From assembly GCF_035573695.1 (NCBI RefSeq), contig NZ_CP121694.1, positions 410,501 through 474,500 of the forward strand: DNA of 64,000 bases, written 5' to 3'. Origin of the DNA: Metallumcola ferriviriculae. GTDB lineage: Bacteria; Bacillota; JADQBR01. Shown here piece after piece: positions 1-9,191 of this stretch. The notes beneath the pieces are model-generated. The model did not search any database. It had not been told where the DNA came from and worked only from the letters and a program-made list of their open reading frames with translations. Made by a program: the position numbers and the translations under genes. Numbering within the stretch: the stretch's first letter is position 1; every line of letters begins with the position of its first letter.

Positions 1-147
1 GGCATATTTGCTGCCATGGAACTTGAGACACCATATCCGATAGTAGACTATATACTTTCTGGAATTATTGTCTCTCGAGGTTCCAACGCCCTGTATGAAC
101 TTTTAGGAAAAAAGGCCGGTCAGGGATCCCGTTCACAGAGGAAGTAA
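1..147 (+). CDS. C-terminal fragment of a small hydrophobic protein
   Basis: An open frame runs from the window edge to a TAA at 145-147 and encodes the last 48 residues of a protein whose start lies outside. It has a hydrophobic middle (IVDYILSGIIVSRGSNALYELLG) and a basic, polar tail. The pattern of a short membrane-like segment followed by SRGSN resembles small holin-like proteins, but I do not recognise the family with certainty. It ends 21 bases before the next gene, so the two are probably co-transcribed. Confidence 0.45.
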   Translation, partial: GIFAAMELETPYPIVDYILSGIIVSRGSNALYELLGKKAGQGSRSQRK

Positions 148-168
148 ATTTGTACTAAGGAGCAGAGG

Positions 169-834
169 ATGAATTATATAGACTGGATTTTGCTGGTTTT
201 TATATTGTTAGCTGGTTTTCGTGGCTACCGGCGCGGATTACTTTATGCCATCACCGGGCTTTTGGGTTTGGTGCTGGGCTTTGCAGTGGCATGGTCAATG
301 ACGGGAACGGTGGCAGACTTCGTCAATACTAAGTATCATTTGGCAGGGAAAATTAGCCTTTGGTTGGTGGACAAGTTTCCCGGGCTGGCGCTGCCGGCCC
401 AGACGGGTGATGCCGGTATGGTTAACAGTTTATATCGGAGTTTGCTATCCATCTTGATGGGGCAAACGCCAGATAATCCTGTAGCAGCTGTTAAGTTTTT
501 TGGCGAAGCTATTTGTTTTGTATTAGTTTTTATTACGCTGCTGATAACTATCAATATCGTACTTCGACTGCTCGCTTATATCGTTACTGCCGGTATTAAC
601 CGAACGGTTTTTGGTAGTATTAATCGGCTTGGCGGACTTCTAGTAGCATTTTTTACCGCCGGGGTTGGCTTAGGGCTTTTACTTACTCTGGTTACTCCGT
701 TATTTGGAGTAGGAAATTACATTCCCGATGGCAATCAAATCAGCGGAATTGGCATGAGAATTCAGGAATCGGTCTTGGCTCCTAAACTGATGTTTCTTTT
801 TCAGGTAGTGATAGCAAAACTGCTTGGTAGTTAA
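169..834 (+). CDS. CvpA family inner-membrane protein
   Basis: A 221-residue, very hydrophobic protein with about four predicted membrane segments (roughly residues 5-45, 100-135 and 145-175). The opening MNYIDWILLVFILLAGFRGYRRGL is the hallmark of the CvpA/colicin V production family, whose members are small membrane proteins. Their cellular role in Firmicutes is not settled. The start is supported by AAGGAG seven to eight bases upstream. It is followed by a terminator at 884-905, so it closes its transcription unit. Confidence 0.85.
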   Translation: MNYIDWILLVFILLAGFRGYRRGLLYAITGLLGLVLGFAVAWSMTGTVADFVNTKYHLAGKISLWLVDKFPGLALPAQTGDAGMVNSLYRSLLSILMGQTPDNPVAAVKFFGEAICFVLVFITLLITINIVLRLLAYIVTAGINRTVFGSINRLGGLLVAFFTAGVGLGLLLTLVTPLFGVGNYIPDGNQISGIGMRIQESVLAPKLMFLFQVVIAKLLGS

Positions 835-883
835 ATGGGTTATTTCACTTAAATGTTACCTCCATACCGGGGTGGTAACAATC

Positions 884-905
884 GGTCCCCTTTGGGGGCT
901 TTTTT
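884..905 (+). terminator. Rho-independent terminator after the CvpA gene
   Basis: A GGTCCCC/GGGGGCT stem with a three-base TTT loop is followed by a run of six T. Immediately upstream, 854-880 forms a second hairpin (TGTTACC paired with GGTAACA) without a T-run. Confidence 0.8.
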
Positions 906-974
906 CATTAAATTTCGGTATACATCATCTCATCGTCCCATAACTTTTTAGAAATACCTTTGTGGCGGTGACTG

Positions 975-2237
975 GTGATGAGTAGTCGACATATAGACAC
1001 GTTGGAATACGCCCTCACGGGCATATTAATGGTACCGATACTGCTGTTTTTTGGCTTGATAACAGCAGCGTTAGTGGATCGGGTTATTCCCTTACAGGCA
1101 GGAATGCTGTTAAAAGCATATTTGTTTTTGTATCAGGGGTTATATTTGGCCGGGGCCGCCGGAGTAGCTTTTTCACTTTTCCGTCGAAATGGCGCTAAAG
1201 GTGCTGCTTTTTGGCTTAGTGTAGCGGCAATACCCGGGGTGTTCATGCATCCGCCGGTACAGGCCATGGTAAGTGTTATTACTGTAGTGACAAACATACC
1301 TGCTTCGGCTTTAGCGTTAATAGTCGTAGCCGTGTTGGCGGAACGTGTTGAAAGAAGTCCGCTTTGGTGGTTGTTGTTACTAGCAGCATATCCTTTGCTA
1401 ACGTGGGAATTATTTCAGTTTTGTGCCTTATGGGCAGCCCCTCAGGCATTGAGTTCTTTTTGGCAGCAGCATGTAATTTTGGAGGGGATTGCCCGCTTTG
1501 GCGGCGTGTTTAGTTATCTGTTGGTACTCCTCTTGCTCTTGTTTATCCGTTTCGGGGTTAAGTCAGAGAAACGAAGCGCTGCGTATGTTATCCTAGTTTG
1601 CTACTTAGCCGGGGTGTTGGTATCTGCCGGGATACTGTTTACTGTGTTTTCCCGTACCACTCCCCGAGCTTATGCCAGCTACGTGATAGAGTTGGTACCG
1701 AAGAAAAATGTTTCTCAACTGGTGGTGCAGTTTCCCCTGCCTTTAAAGAATGGTAAAGTGCCGCCGGCTTTTTTGCGGCGCACTCGGTCAATAGGTAAAA
1801 ACAGAGATGAGGCACAATTAGCTGTGGTGCTCACTCCCTATGGACGCATGGGCCAGGTCAAAATAAGGGAAATTAAAGAGCCATTGAGGATATTTTGGGA
1901 TGATAAAGCACCATTAAATTGGTTGGCCGGTGCTAGTGCGGTACCGATAGCGCTGCAACCACGCTATGCGGGAGATTGGTTTCGCTCTTTGGGGCTTGAA
2001 AGCACGGCAATGCCTGACTATGCACGGGTGGTAGGACTCCCATTTTTCACCGCCTCTAAAGGGGGGAGCATTTCAGTTAATTTTCGTTTCGAACTGGAGG
2101 TACAGGGTACGCGCGGCAGCAGCTATAGGCAGATATTTTGTCAATATCTGCCCATGCAATACCAAGGCAGCATTGATATTACCAGTGAAGGGTGGCAATT
2201 GCTGCCAGTCATGGAAGAAGTGATTGTTACGGAGTAA
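975..2237 (+). CDS. Polytopic membrane protein of unknown function
   Basis: A 420-residue protein that I do not recognise. The first ~230 residues hold about six to seven hydrophobic segments. The rest is a soluble-looking region beginning near YVIELVPKKN, rich in short beta-type stretches, which probably lies on one side of the membrane. No catalytic motif is obvious. The frame opens with GTG at 975 followed directly by ATG at 978; the only upstream purine run is GGCGGTG, so either could be the start. It stands alone between a terminator and the M18 peptidase gene. Confidence 0.7.
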   Translation: MMSSRHIDTLEYALTGILMVPILLFFGLITAALVDRVIPLQAGMLLKAYLFLYQGLYLAGAAGVAFSLFRRNGAKGAAFWLSVAAIPGVFMHPPVQAMVSVITVVTNIPASALALIVVAVLAERVERSPLWWLLLLAAYPLLTWELFQFCALWAAPQALSSFWQQHVILEGIARFGGVFSYLLVLLLLLFIRFGVKSEKRSAAYVILVCYLAGVLVSAGILFTVFSRTTPRAYASYVIELVPKKNVSQLVVQFPLPLKNGKVPPAFLRRTRSIGKNRDEAQLAVVLTPYGRMGQVKIREIKEPLRIFWDDKAPLNWLAGASAVPIALQPRYAGDWFRSLGLESTAMPDYARVVGLPFFTASKGGSISVNFRFELEVQGTRGSSYRQIFCQYLPMQYQGSIDITSEGWQLLPVMEEVIVTE

Positions 2238-2329
2238 AAGGGAATACTATCATTTAGTTCATAAATCTTATTTTTCGGGTAATCCTATAGTAAGCATGGT
2301 AACTTTAACCATACAGGAGGCGATATTTT

Positions 2330-3745
2330 ATGGGAGAAAACAATAAGTTTAAAGAACTGGCGGACAAGCTGGCGGCAACGAAGAAGAATGGATGGCTGAA
2401 GTCAGAACCTCAAGAGCGTCAAGAGGTCTTTTCACTGGCGAGAAGGTATATGGCTTATTTAAGTGCTGCCAAGACAGAACGCGAAGCGGTAACAGAAACT
2501 GTGGCTTGGTGTCAGAAACAGGGGTTCATACCGCTGGAAGAAGCGATGAAAGGGGGGCAAAAAACCGGGGATAAATTTTACTGGGTTTGGCAGGAACGTT
2601 CTGTGGTAATTGGTATTTGGGGTAAGGCGGGTCTAAAGCGCGGGTTTAAACTGGTGGGCAGTCATCTAGACTCTCCGCGGTTAGACTTAAAACCTCAGCC
2701 GTTGTATGAAGCGGAAGGATTAGGCATGTGTAAAACTCATTATTACGGCGGCATAAAAAAATACCAGTGGACAGCGGTGCCGCTTGCGCTGCACGGAGTG
2801 GTAGTGACTGCAACTGGAGAAAAGAAAGTTATCGTCATTGGTGAGGATGATAATGACCCTATTTTTACTATCACTGACCTGCTGCCCCACCTAGCTAAGG
2901 ACCAGATGCAGAAAAAGCTTGGCCAGGCTATTGCGGGGGAAAGTTTAAACATAATTTTTGGCAGTATCCCGGTGGAGGATGAGGAGGTTAAAGAACCGGT
3001 AAAGCTAGCTCTTCTTGAGTATCTGAACCGTGAATATGGGATGGTTGAAGAAGATTTTATCAGTGCTGATTTGGAATTGGTGCCTGCGGCTAATGCCCGG
3101 GATTTAGGACTGGACCGCAGTCTTATCGCTTCCTACGGTCAGGATGATCGTATCTGTGCCTATGCCACCATGGAAGCAATGGCTGAGATTGAGCAGCCGG
3201 AGCGTTTGGTTTTGGGGCTTTTTGCAGACAAGGAAGAGGTAGGCAGTATGGGCATCACTGGGATGAGGTCCAACATGCTTGAATATTTATTGGAGCAGCT
3301 GCTGACTTGGTCCGCAGAACAGATGGGCATCTACCAACTGATGGCTGAATCTCAAGCCATATCTGCAGACGTTAACGCCGCGGTTGACCCAAGTTATGCT
3401 GATGTCATGGATAAACATAACGCTGCCAGATTGGGGTACGGTGTAGTGTTGACAAAGTATACGGGCTCCGGAGGGAAATTTAATGCAAATGATGCAGCTG
3501 CCGAATATGTAGGAGAAATTCGTAACATTTTTAATAGTCACGACATTCTGTGGCAAACCGGGGAACTGGGTAAAGTGGACAAGGGAGGCGGTGGCACAAT
3601 TGCGCAATTTCTTGCCAACAAAGGTATTCAGACCATAGACTGCGGGCCGTCCATTCTTAATATGCATGCACCGCTGGAAATAGCTAGTAAAGTAGATTTC
3701 TATCATACTGTGCGCGCCTATCGGGCATTCTTGGCAGAAAACTAG
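2330..3745 (+). CDS. M18 family metallo-aminopeptidase
   Basis: A 471-residue cytosolic zinc aminopeptidase of the M18 (aspartyl aminopeptidase/ApeA) family, which removes N-terminal, often acidic, residues from peptides. Family landmarks are visible in order: GSHLDSPRLDLKP (first metal His at residue 112), GQDDRICAYA (bridging Asp), DKEEVGSMG (catalytic and metal Glu), SADVNAAVDP, and near the C-terminus the final metal His in LNMHAPLE. The length matches the family. The start is set by an AGGAGG box eight bases upstream of ATG. It lies just ahead of selD with a 51-base gap and no terminator, so they may be co-transcribed. Confidence 0.92.
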   Translation: MGENNKFKELADKLAATKKNGWLKSEPQERQEVFSLARRYMAYLSAAKTEREAVTETVAWCQKQGFIPLEEAMKGGQKTGDKFYWVWQERSVVIGIWGKAGLKRGFKLVGSHLDSPRLDLKPQPLYEAEGLGMCKTHYYGGIKKYQWTAVPLALHGVVVTATGEKKVIVIGEDDNDPIFTITDLLPHLAKDQMQKKLGQAIAGESLNIIFGSIPVEDEEVKEPVKLALLEYLNREYGMVEEDFISADLELVPAANARDLGLDRSLIASYGQDDRICAYATMEAMAEIEQPERLVLGLFADKEEVGSMGITGMRSNMLEYLLEQLLTWSAEQMGIYQLMAESQAISADVNAAVDPSYADVMDKHNAARLGYGVVLTKYTGSGGKFNANDAAAEYVGEIRNIFNSHDILWQTGELGKVDKGGGGTIAQFLANKGIQTIDCGPSILNMHAPLEIASKVDFYHTVRAYRAFLAEN

Positions 3746-3796
3746 CAGGATACGCGGAAAATTTGGCGAAATAATGGGACATAGAAAGAGGTGAGG

Positions 3797-4840
3797 ATGT
3801 TGGATAAGAAAGTCAGACTCACCCAATATGCTTGCGCTGCAGGTTGAGCAGCCAAAGTAGGGCCCGGAACGCTTCAGGATATATTAGCGGACTTACCGCA
3901 ATTTTCGGACCCTAGGCTGCTGGTCGGCGGCGCAACGATGGATGATGCTGGAGTATTTAAAATAAATGAAGAACAGGCTTTAGTACAGACAGTAGATTTT
4001 TTTACGCCTATGGTAGATGACCCTTATGCTTTCGGACAGATTGCAGCAGCAAATGCGTTAAGTGATATTTATGCCATGGGTGGTACGCCGCTTACCGCTT
4101 TAAATGTTACTTGCTTTGATACCAAAAAGATGGATTTGGACATCTTACGGAAGATTCTTGCCGGCGGGGCGGATAAGATGCAAGAGGCTCGCTGTACATT
4201 GGTAGGTGGTCATACTGTAGAAGATAAGGAGCCCAAATATGGTTTGGCAGTTACAGGGATAGTGCACCCGGGGCAAATTATAACTAACAGCGGGGCCAAG
4301 CCCGGAGCTGCTGTGGTTTTGACAAAACCTTTGGGCAGCGGCATTCTCAGTACTGCCGTGAAAGGTGAGCTGCTCAGTACTGAGGCAGAAGAAAAGCTGA
4401 TCGCCACAATGGCCAGGCTGAACAATGAGGCAGCAGCCGTTATGCGTCAGGTAGGTGTTTTGGCAGCCACGGATATTACCGGCTTCGGCTTACTAGGACA
4501 TGCTTGGGAGGTCTGCCACGGCAGTAAGGTGAGTATGCAGCTTAATATAGATGCGCTGCCATTACTGGAAGGTACAGTGGAATATGCTAATATGGGGGTT
4601 ATTCCCGGAGGTGCGTATACAAACTTGAAATACCTTCAGGATAAAGTGAACTTTACTGCAGACTTACCGGATTACTGGAAGGCAATTTTATCAGACCCGC
4701 AAACTTCAGGGGGACTTTTGTTAGTTGTCGAAAGAGAAAATGTGGAGGAACTGGTGACCCGGCTCAAAGCGGTTGGTGAGGCAGCTGCGGTAATTGGTGA
4801 AGTGACTACGGGCGAAAGCATGATTGAAATAAGGAGATAA
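3797..4840 (+). CDS. selD: Selenide, water dikinase containing selenocysteine (UGA at 3845-3847)
   Basis: SelD makes selenophosphate from selenide and ATP, the selenium donor for selenocysteine and selenouridine. A frame opened by ATG at 3797 (preceded by GAGGTGAGG) reads MLDKKVRLTQYACAAG, then an in-frame TGA, then AAKVGPGTL, and continues without a break to 4840. The TGA sits at residue 17, exactly where the family has its catalytic Cys or Sec, so it is read as selenocysteine (347 residues in all). Downstream landmarks are LLVGGATMDDAGV, DIYAMGGTPLTAL, LVGGHTVED and DITGFGLLGH. A caller that treats TGA as stop would give a 300-residue protein from 3938 lacking the active site. yedF follows after 10 bases. 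Confidence 0.93.
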
Positions 4841-4850
4841 CGGAGGGAGC

Positions 4851-5435
4851 ATGATGGATAATATTGTGGATGCCACGGGCCTTTCCTGCCCGCAGCCGGT
4901 GGTTGTTACCAAGAAAGCTTTGGAGCAGCTGACCGGTGGGAAGCTGGTGACCATTGTCGATAATGAGGCGGCGCGTGACAATGTGGTGAAGTTGGCTAAG
5001 AGTCTGGCCATGGATGTCCAGGTGGAACAGCAGGAGGATAGGTATCATGTGCATATTTATAGAGAGGATATCCAGGGCCTGTCTCGATCTGCAGATGAAA
5101 AGACGGCTGTTATGCTATTTGGCGATAATGTACTCGGTTCCGGTGAAAGAGAATTAGGTGAGGTGCTAATTAAGAGCTATTTTTACACTTTAGTGGAGAA
5201 TGATACTAAACCCAGGGTATTGATGTTTATTAATCAGGGGGTCTATCTTACTTGTGAGAGTTCACCGGTATTGTCTCACCTGTTGGCTTTGGAAAAAGCT
5301 GGGGTAGAGGTTTTATCCTGCGGGACCTGCCTAGATTTTTATCAACTAAAAGAAAAGCTTTGTGTAGGGACCGTAACAAATATGTACACGATTCTTGAAA
5401 ATCTGATGAATGCAGAGCGGGCCATAACATTTTAG
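4851..5435 (+). CDS. yedF: YedF selenium-metabolism protein (TusA-like + DsrE-like domains)
   Basis: A 194-residue two-domain protein. Residues ~1-70 are a SirA/TusA-like sulfur-carrier fold with the CPxP motif (GLSCPQPVVVTKKAL). Residues ~90-190 are a DsrE-like domain with SCGTC near residue 157. This architecture is the YedF family, which is found beside selD in selenium-using bacteria and is thought to traffic selenium. The position ten bases after selD fits that role. Two adjacent ATGs (4851 and 4854) are possible starts; the second has the better spacing from GGAGGG. Confidence 0.9.
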   Translation: MMDNIVDATGLSCPQPVVVTKKALEQLTGGKLVTIVDNEAARDNVVKLAKSLAMDVQVEQQEDRYHVHIYREDIQGLSRSADEKTAVMLFGDNVLGSGERELGEVLIKSYFYTLVENDTKPRVLMFINQGVYLTCESSPVLSHLLALEKAGVEVLSCGTCLDFYQLKEKLCVGTVTNMYTILENLMNAERAITF

Positions 5436-5481
5436 GCCTCTCTTTTATTATTAGGTCCGAAAGTTAGAAAGGGAGAGCATT

Positions 5482-6354
5482 ATGGGGTCTATGAAGTTAA
5501 CACTTATTTTACCTTTAATCTCGGTGGTAGCACTATACCTTTTTATTCGGCACAGAAAAGGCTTGAAGAAGGCAAAGATCAGTCTAAACGAACTTGAGCC
5601 AAAAGAGGCTGCTTTGCTGCTTTTACACAGTGACAGCGAGGAGCAGGTAGTATTAGCTCAGCAGTTTGAGGCGATTTTTAATAGGCCCGAATGGGGGCGT
5701 TGGCAGAAGAAGGTTGCCACGGCAGACCCCGATACTCAGGCGGATTTTGCCATGGCAGCGGCTAAATTTGGCGGCGATCCCGGGCAAGAGTGGTTGATGT
5801 GGGCTTGGCAGCAAAGTAATCCGGGGCTACAACTAGCCGTATCCAGAGCTTTAGCTGAAACTGTTAATCAGACTACATTGACCCAAATATTACCTTTGCT
5901 GCATAGCGCAAAAGCAGGACTGCCCACCAGGGCCGCCGAAGTGGTGCTTTCCATGGGTGAGAAAGCAGTACAGCCACTGCTTTCTCACCTTAAGGAAGTT
6001 CAAAAAGCAGTGGAAAAGAAGTTTGTTATTCAGCTATTAGGGGAATCGGAGTCAGTAAGGGCGGTACCTGACCTAACAAAGTGCCTCCTGCATGACCATG
6101 AGGACGTTCGTCGTGAGGCAGTAATAGCATTGGGTAAATTGGCGGAAAAAGCGGAAGTCTCTGAGGCACTGGTGAAAACGTTGGACGATGAGAGCTGGCA
6201 GGTTAGGGCACAGGCAGCTCGGGTCGCCGGTCTGATGGGAATCGTGGAAGCGGCGCCAGCTTTGGAAGCACTAAGCGTTGACCCCCGCTGGGAAGTCAGT
6301 ACTCATGCCAAAGAAGCGCTGTCAATGCTAGGAGGTGCTAAAGATGGACTTTAA
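5482..6354 (+). CDS. HEAT-repeat protein with N-terminal membrane anchor
   Basis: A 290-residue protein with one hydrophobic segment at residues ~5-24 and a C-terminal half made of HEAT-like helical repeats, with signatures such as SVRAVPDLTKCLLHDHEDVRREAVIALGKL and SWQVRAQAARVAGLMG. Such repeats usually bind other proteins; the partner is not evident here. It overlaps the following channel gene by 11 bases, which implies translational coupling and possibly a related membrane function. Confidence 0.8.
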   Translation: MGSMKLTLILPLISVVALYLFIRHRKGLKKAKISLNELEPKEAALLLLHSDSEEQVVLAQQFEAIFNRPEWGRWQKKVATADPDTQADFAMAAAKFGGDPGQEWLMWAWQQSNPGLQLAVSRALAETVNQTTLTQILPLLHSAKAGLPTRAAEVVLSMGEKAVQPLLSHLKEVQKAVEKKFVIQLLGESESVRAVPDLTKCLLHDHEDVRREAVIALGKLAEKAEVSEALVKTLDDESWQVRAQAARVAGLMGIVEAAPALEALSVDPRWEVSTHAKEALSMLGGAKDGL

Positions 6355-7480
6355 TTATTTTTTTTCTTTTTTAGAAAGCTATGTAGTCAGGTATATCACG
6401 TATGGGAACTTATTTGCCTTAATTAAGGTAGTCTTACTATTCGTTGCTGCCCGGCTGGTTATATTCGTGGGCAATAAAATAATAGAGAAAATTTTTGCTA
6501 AGGCAGAAACCGGCCGTCTGGCAATGGATGAAAAGCTTGCTCATACGGTGAAAGTCTTGGCCAAGACTTTTCTCATCTACGGTGTTTACTTTGCTGCAGC
6601 ACTTATCACATTGGAGATTTTCCAAATCCCTATCATCGATGTAGTATTTTTAAAAACTTTAGGCAGTCGGGCCTTTAAAGCGATATTAATTTTTATTGCA
6701 GCCCGCCTGGTGTTGCGTTTTGGTGGCTTAGCAATTGACCATATTTTCAACAGAGAGGACAAGGAAGGGCTCTTTTTGGAAGAAAGAAGGGCCCATACTT
6801 TAAGTGTACTGTTACGCAGTATTTTAATGTACACAGTTTATTTCATTGCTGGATTGATGGTGTTAGAGATTTTTACTATTCCCACTGGTTCAATCTTGGC
6901 ATCCGCCGGAATTGCCGGTCTGGCTGTGGGTTTTGGGGCACAAAACCTAGTTAAGGATATAATTACCGGATTTTTTATTATTTTTGAAGATCAGTTTTCT
7001 GTTGGTGAGTTCGTGTCGGTGGCAGAAGTGACAGGTATTGTGGATGAGATGGGGCTGCGGACCACTAAAGTACGGGAGTGGACAGGACAGCTGCACACTA
7101 TTCCCAATGGAGAGATTGGTAAGGTAACTAATTATAATCGCGGCAAGATGGCTGCATTAGTGAGTATAGGTATTGCTTATGAAGCGGATGTGGACTGGGC
7201 TATTGAGGTGTTGCGTAAAACTTCGGAACAAGCCTATCAGGATATGGCCACTATTGTGGATGTGCCGGTGGTTCAGGGTGTTGTGGAGTTGGCGGATTCA
7301 GCGGTGGTGATTCGGACTGTAGCTCAAACAGTCCCCGGGGAACAATGGGCAGTCGAAAGAGAACTGCGTAAGCTGTTTAAACAGGCGCTGGATGCCAACG
7401 GCATTGAAATTCCTTATCCGCGCCGGGTTGTCATTACCCCGGAGGAGACGGATAAACCTCGAGTTGGCGAAGGGGGATAG
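6344..7480 (+). CDS. MscS family mechanosensitive ion channel
   Basis: A 378-residue small-conductance mechanosensitive channel that would release solutes under hypo-osmotic shock. It has about five membrane segments in the first ~200 residues. The pore helix region (ILASAGIAGLAVGFGAQNLVKDIITGFFIIFEDQF) and the beta domain (VGEFVSVAEVTGIVDEMGLRTTKVREWTGQLHTIPNGEI) are typical of MscS. An in-frame GTG at 6335 exists, but GGAGG at 6331-6335 is correctly spaced for ATG at 6344, so I use the latter. Confidence 0.9.
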   Translation: MDFNYFFSFLESYVVRYITYGNLFALIKVVLLFVAARLVIFVGNKIIEKIFAKAETGRLAMDEKLAHTVKVLAKTFLIYGVYFAAALITLEIFQIPIIDVVFLKTLGSRAFKAILIFIAARLVLRFGGLAIDHIFNREDKEGLFLEERRAHTLSVLLRSILMYTVYFIAGLMVLEIFTIPTGSILASAGIAGLAVGFGAQNLVKDIITGFFIIFEDQFSVGEFVSVAEVTGIVDEMGLRTTKVREWTGQLHTIPNGEIGKVTNYNRGKMAALVSIGIAYEADVDWAIEVLRKTSEQAYQDMATIVDVPVVQGVVELADSAVVIRTVAQTVPGEQWAVERELRKLFKQALDANGIEIPYPRRVVITPEETDKPRVGEGG

Positions 7481-7482
7481 GT

Positions 7483-7671
7483 ATGGTTAAATATCTACTG
7501 GGCGATATTGTGAAGATGAAAAAGCAGCACCCTTGTGGCAGTGACCAGTGGGAAGTAATGCGTACCGGGATGGATTTTCGCATTAAATGTTTGGGCTGCG
7601 GCAGACAAGTGATGCTTCCGCGCCGGAAATTCGAAAAGAGTGTACGCGAGATTGTCGGACGGGCGGACTAG
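7483..7671 (+). CDS. DUF951 family small zinc-ribbon-like protein
   Basis: A 62-residue protein of the DUF951 (YyzM) family. It shows the typical VKYLLGDIVKMKKQHPCGSDQWEV opening and a second cysteine pair in KCLGCGRQV, which together suggest a metal-binding fold. It starts two bases after the mscS stop and lies directly before ychF, the same neighbourhood as in Bacillus. Its function is not known. Confidence 0.88.
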   Translation: MVKYLLGDIVKMKKQHPCGSDQWEVMRTGMDFRIKCLGCGRQVMLPRRKFEKSVREIVGRAD

Positions 7672-7701
7672 CCCGCCCAATAACTTGGAGGTAAATTATC
7701 T

Positions 7702-8796
7702 ATGTCGTTATCGGTTGGCATTATAGGATTACCTAATGTAGGCAAGTCAACTTTATTTAATGCTTTAACGAAACAGCAAGCTGAGACTGCAAATTACCCT
7801 TTTTGTACCATTGACCCGAACATTGGAATTGTGGCCGTACCGGATGAACGGCTTGAACAATTGGCGGATATGCTGGGTAGGGAGCGAAAGATTCCCTCCA
7901 CAGTCAAATTTGTAGATATCGCCGGGCTAGTCAAGGGTGCCAGTTCCGGAGAAGGTTTGGGTAATCAATTTTTGGCTCATATTCGGGAAGTAGATATGTT
8001 GGTGCATGTAGTGCGCTGTTTCCAAGAAAGTGATGTGACTCATGTCACGGGTAATGTTAATCCTTTAGAGGACATTTCCATCATTGAGACAGAATTGGCT
8101 TTAGCAGATATTGAGACAGTAGTCAGACGAAAGGAAAAGGTTGAGAAACTTATTAAAGCAAAAGAAAAAGGGGCACAAAAAGAGAAAGAACTATTGAATA
8201 AAGTCGAAGAAATCCTCAATGCCGGCGGGCTGGTCAGGGAGGAAATGGATGGAGAGCAGATGGCACTGTTAGCTGAACTTAATCTCCTTACGGCGAAGCC
8301 TATCATTTATGCAGCCAACATATCGGAAGAACAATTACTTAGTGATACTAACGATGTCTTGGCAGATTTAGAAACCTACGCTGGAAAGAAAGGGGTGGCG
8401 GCAGCACCCATTTCCGCTCAATTAGAAGCAGAGGTAGCGGAACTAGACGATATTGAACGGCAGGAATTTCTGAAAGATTTTGGCCTGGACAGTTCCGGGC
8501 TTCACCGCTTGATAAAGTCAGTCTATCGGTTACTGGGTCTTAATACTTTTTTTACGTATAACGAAACTGAAGTAAGGGCTTGGGAAATTTCGGTGGGGAC
8601 ACCTGTGCCCCAGGCTGCGGGGAAGATACATAAAGACATGGAAACAGGGTTTATCCGAGCGGATGTTATCAATTGGCAGTTACTTCTTGATTGTGGCGAT
8701 TTTGTCGCAGCAAGGCAGAAAGGGCTGCTCAAGTCAGAAGGCAAGGAATATGAACTGGCGGACGGTGATGTGGTTTACATTCATTTTCGCAGTTGA
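7702..8796 (+). CDS. ychF: Redox-regulated ATPase YchF (Obg-family)
   Basis: A 364-residue cytosolic P-loop NTPase of the Obg/YchF subfamily, which binds ATP and associates with ribosomes. It shows GLPNVGKSTLFNALTK (P-loop) at residues 9-24, NYPFCTIDPNIG (switch region), DIAGLVKGASSGEGLGNQFL (G3) and a C-terminal TGS-like domain ending in GDVVYIHFRS. Length matches the family. The start has TTGGAGG nine bases upstream. The ribosomal block with its own promoter begins immediately downstream. Confidence 0.95.
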   Translation: MSLSVGIIGLPNVGKSTLFNALTKQQAETANYPFCTIDPNIGIVAVPDERLEQLADMLGRERKIPSTVKFVDIAGLVKGASSGEGLGNQFLAHIREVDMLVHVVRCFQESDVTHVTGNVNPLEDISIIETELALADIETVVRRKEKVEKLIKAKEKGAQKEKELLNKVEEILNAGGLVREEMDGEQMALLAELNLLTAKPIIYAANISEEQLLSDTNDVLADLETYAGKKGVAAAPISAQLEAEVAELDDIERQEFLKDFGLDSSGLHRLIKSVYRLLGLNTFFTYNETEVRAWEISVGTPVPQAAGKIHKDMETGFIRADVINWQLLLDCGDFVAARQKGLLKSEGKEYELADGDVVYIHFRS

Positions 8797-8798
8797 AC

Positions 8799-8827
8799 TT
8801 GTGATATCCGTATGATTATGCTATAAT
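8799..8827 (+). promoter_or_regulatory. Sigma-A promoter for the rpsF operon
   Basis: TTGTGA (8799-8804) and TATAAT (8822-8827) are separated by 17 bases. The promoter starts inside the last bases around the ychF stop and points at rpsF. Confidence 0.7.
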
Positions 8828-8847
8828 ACTGGAGCGTTTAATTCCCT

Positions 8848-8868
8848 GCTCCGCTATCGTGGCGGAGC
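8848..8868 (+). promoter_or_regulatory. Leader hairpin before rpsF
   Basis: GCTCCGC pairs with GCGGAGC around a short loop in the 5' leader, 29 bases before the rpsF start and with no T-run. Ribosomal S6:S18 operons are known to carry a leader bound by the S6:S18 complex; this hairpin is in the right place, but I cannot confirm that it matches that motif. Confidence 0.4.
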
Positions 8869-8897
8869 CATAGTCCAAAGGGAGGAGGTGAAGTCCA

Positions 8898-9191
8898 ATG
8901 CGGGCTTATGAATGTTTATATCTGGTTCGTCCTGATATTGAAGACGAAGCGTATACTGCTCTGGTAGAAAAGTTTAATGGTGTTATTACCAGCGGCGGTG
9001 GTGAAATTGAAAGCGTAGATGAATGGGGCAAGCGCCGCTTGGCATACGAGGTGCGTGATTACCGTGACGGTAAGTATATCTTGGTGCAATTTAGCAGCAA
9101 CCATGAGGTTTCCCATGAAATGGAGCGTCTCATGAGGATTAGTGACGATGTGCTGAGATTTATGGTTACTCGTAGAGAAGAAGAAAAATAA
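8898..9191 (+). CDS. rpsF: Ribosomal protein bS6
   Basis: A 97-residue small-subunit protein with the bS6 pattern: MRAYECLYLVRPDIEDEA at the start, WGKRRLAYEVRDYRDGKYILVQF in the middle, RISDDVLRFMVTR at the end. It has a GGGAGGAGGTG ribosome-binding site. The usual order rpsF-ssb-rpsR is shortened here: only 55 bases separate it from rpsR, with no ssb. Confidence 0.95.
   Translation: MRAYECLYLVRPDIEDEAYTALVEKFNGVITSGGGEIESVDEWGKRRLAYEVRDYRDGKYILVQFSSNHEVSHEMERLMRISDDVLRFMVTRREEEK

Noticed and set aside
3287-3826. 179-codon minus-strand ORF opposite the M18 peptidase and selD start
   Set aside because: Shadow of two genes identified by motifs on the other strand.
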